Shown here one piece after another: positions 6,588 to 6,589 of a stretch of DNA of 6,589 bases. Under the pieces are notes generated by a model. That model worked only from the letters and a program-made list of their open reading frames with translations, had not been told where the DNA came from and searched no databases. The stretch covers positions 1 to 6,589 of the forward strand of contig CAZFWV010000375.1 in assembly GCA_964522605.1 (NCBI GenBank), written 5' to 3'. A program made the position numbers and the translations under genes. Positions within the stretch are counted from its first letter, which is position 1; the number at the start of each line of letters is the position of its first letter. The DNA is from CAVZLD01 sp964522605 (GTDB lineage Bacteria > Planctomycetota > Planctomycetia > Pirellulales > Pirellulaceae).

Positions 6588-6589
6588 GA

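Noticed and set aside
1..6589. CRISPR array, tRNA, rRNA, integrase or transposase gene
   Set aside because: I saw no regularly spaced direct repeats, no cloverleaf-like sequence and no mobile-element gene. The repeated DNA inside the large gene is explained by the protein motif array.

Overview
The window looks like planctomycete chromosome, probably from the Pirellulaceae or a related family. Three things point that way. First, a Ser/Thr kinase carries the N-terminal acidic helix module and the post-membrane PEGA-like module that I recognise from planctomycete kinases. Second, the ECF sigma factor resembles the Planctomycetes-specific sigma-70 subfamily. Third, the non-coding part holds a palindrome of the type tgccactggct(a/t)tgccagtg, which I associate from memory with planctomycete genomes. 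The assignment rests on family resemblance; no search was run.

Layout. Almost everything is read from the minus strand. At 6573-1093 there is one very large gene (1826 aa) for a membrane-anchored Ser/Thr kinase. Its order is: cytoplasmic helical N-terminus, complete Hanks-type kinase domain, one membrane helix, a roughly 1250-residue extracytoplasmic part dominated by FG-GAP/VCBS-type D-x-D-x-D-G motifs alternating with PQQ-propeller-like G-x-x-G...W motifs, and a C-terminal five-helix membrane module. After a 26-nt gap, at 1066-443, comes a 207-aa ECF sigma factor with its own good ribosome binding site. The two genes almost certainly form one transcription unit. The promoter lies outside the window, because only 16 nt are visible upstream of the kinase start.

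The 442 nt beyond the sigma factor (1-442) contain no convincing gene. They hold a 63-nt nested palindrome (130-192), two small adjacent hairpins (252-282), and degenerate CTCTGCG/CGCAGAG-type repeat sequence facing inward at both ends (about 46-75 and 284-320). This looks like a dispersed intergenic repeat or MITE-like remnant.

How it may work. No anti-sigma factor is visible. The sigma factor lacks two of the three acidic residues of the usual region 2.2 D-A-E-D motif and has Ser-Ala-Ser-Asp there. This suggests a one-step pathway in which the propeller ectodomain senses something outside the membrane, the kinase phosphorylates the co-encoded sigma factor, and the modified sigma factor binds RNA polymerase. 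That is an inference by analogy with the EcfP/PknT type of sigma phosphorylation and is the most interesting hypothesis here.
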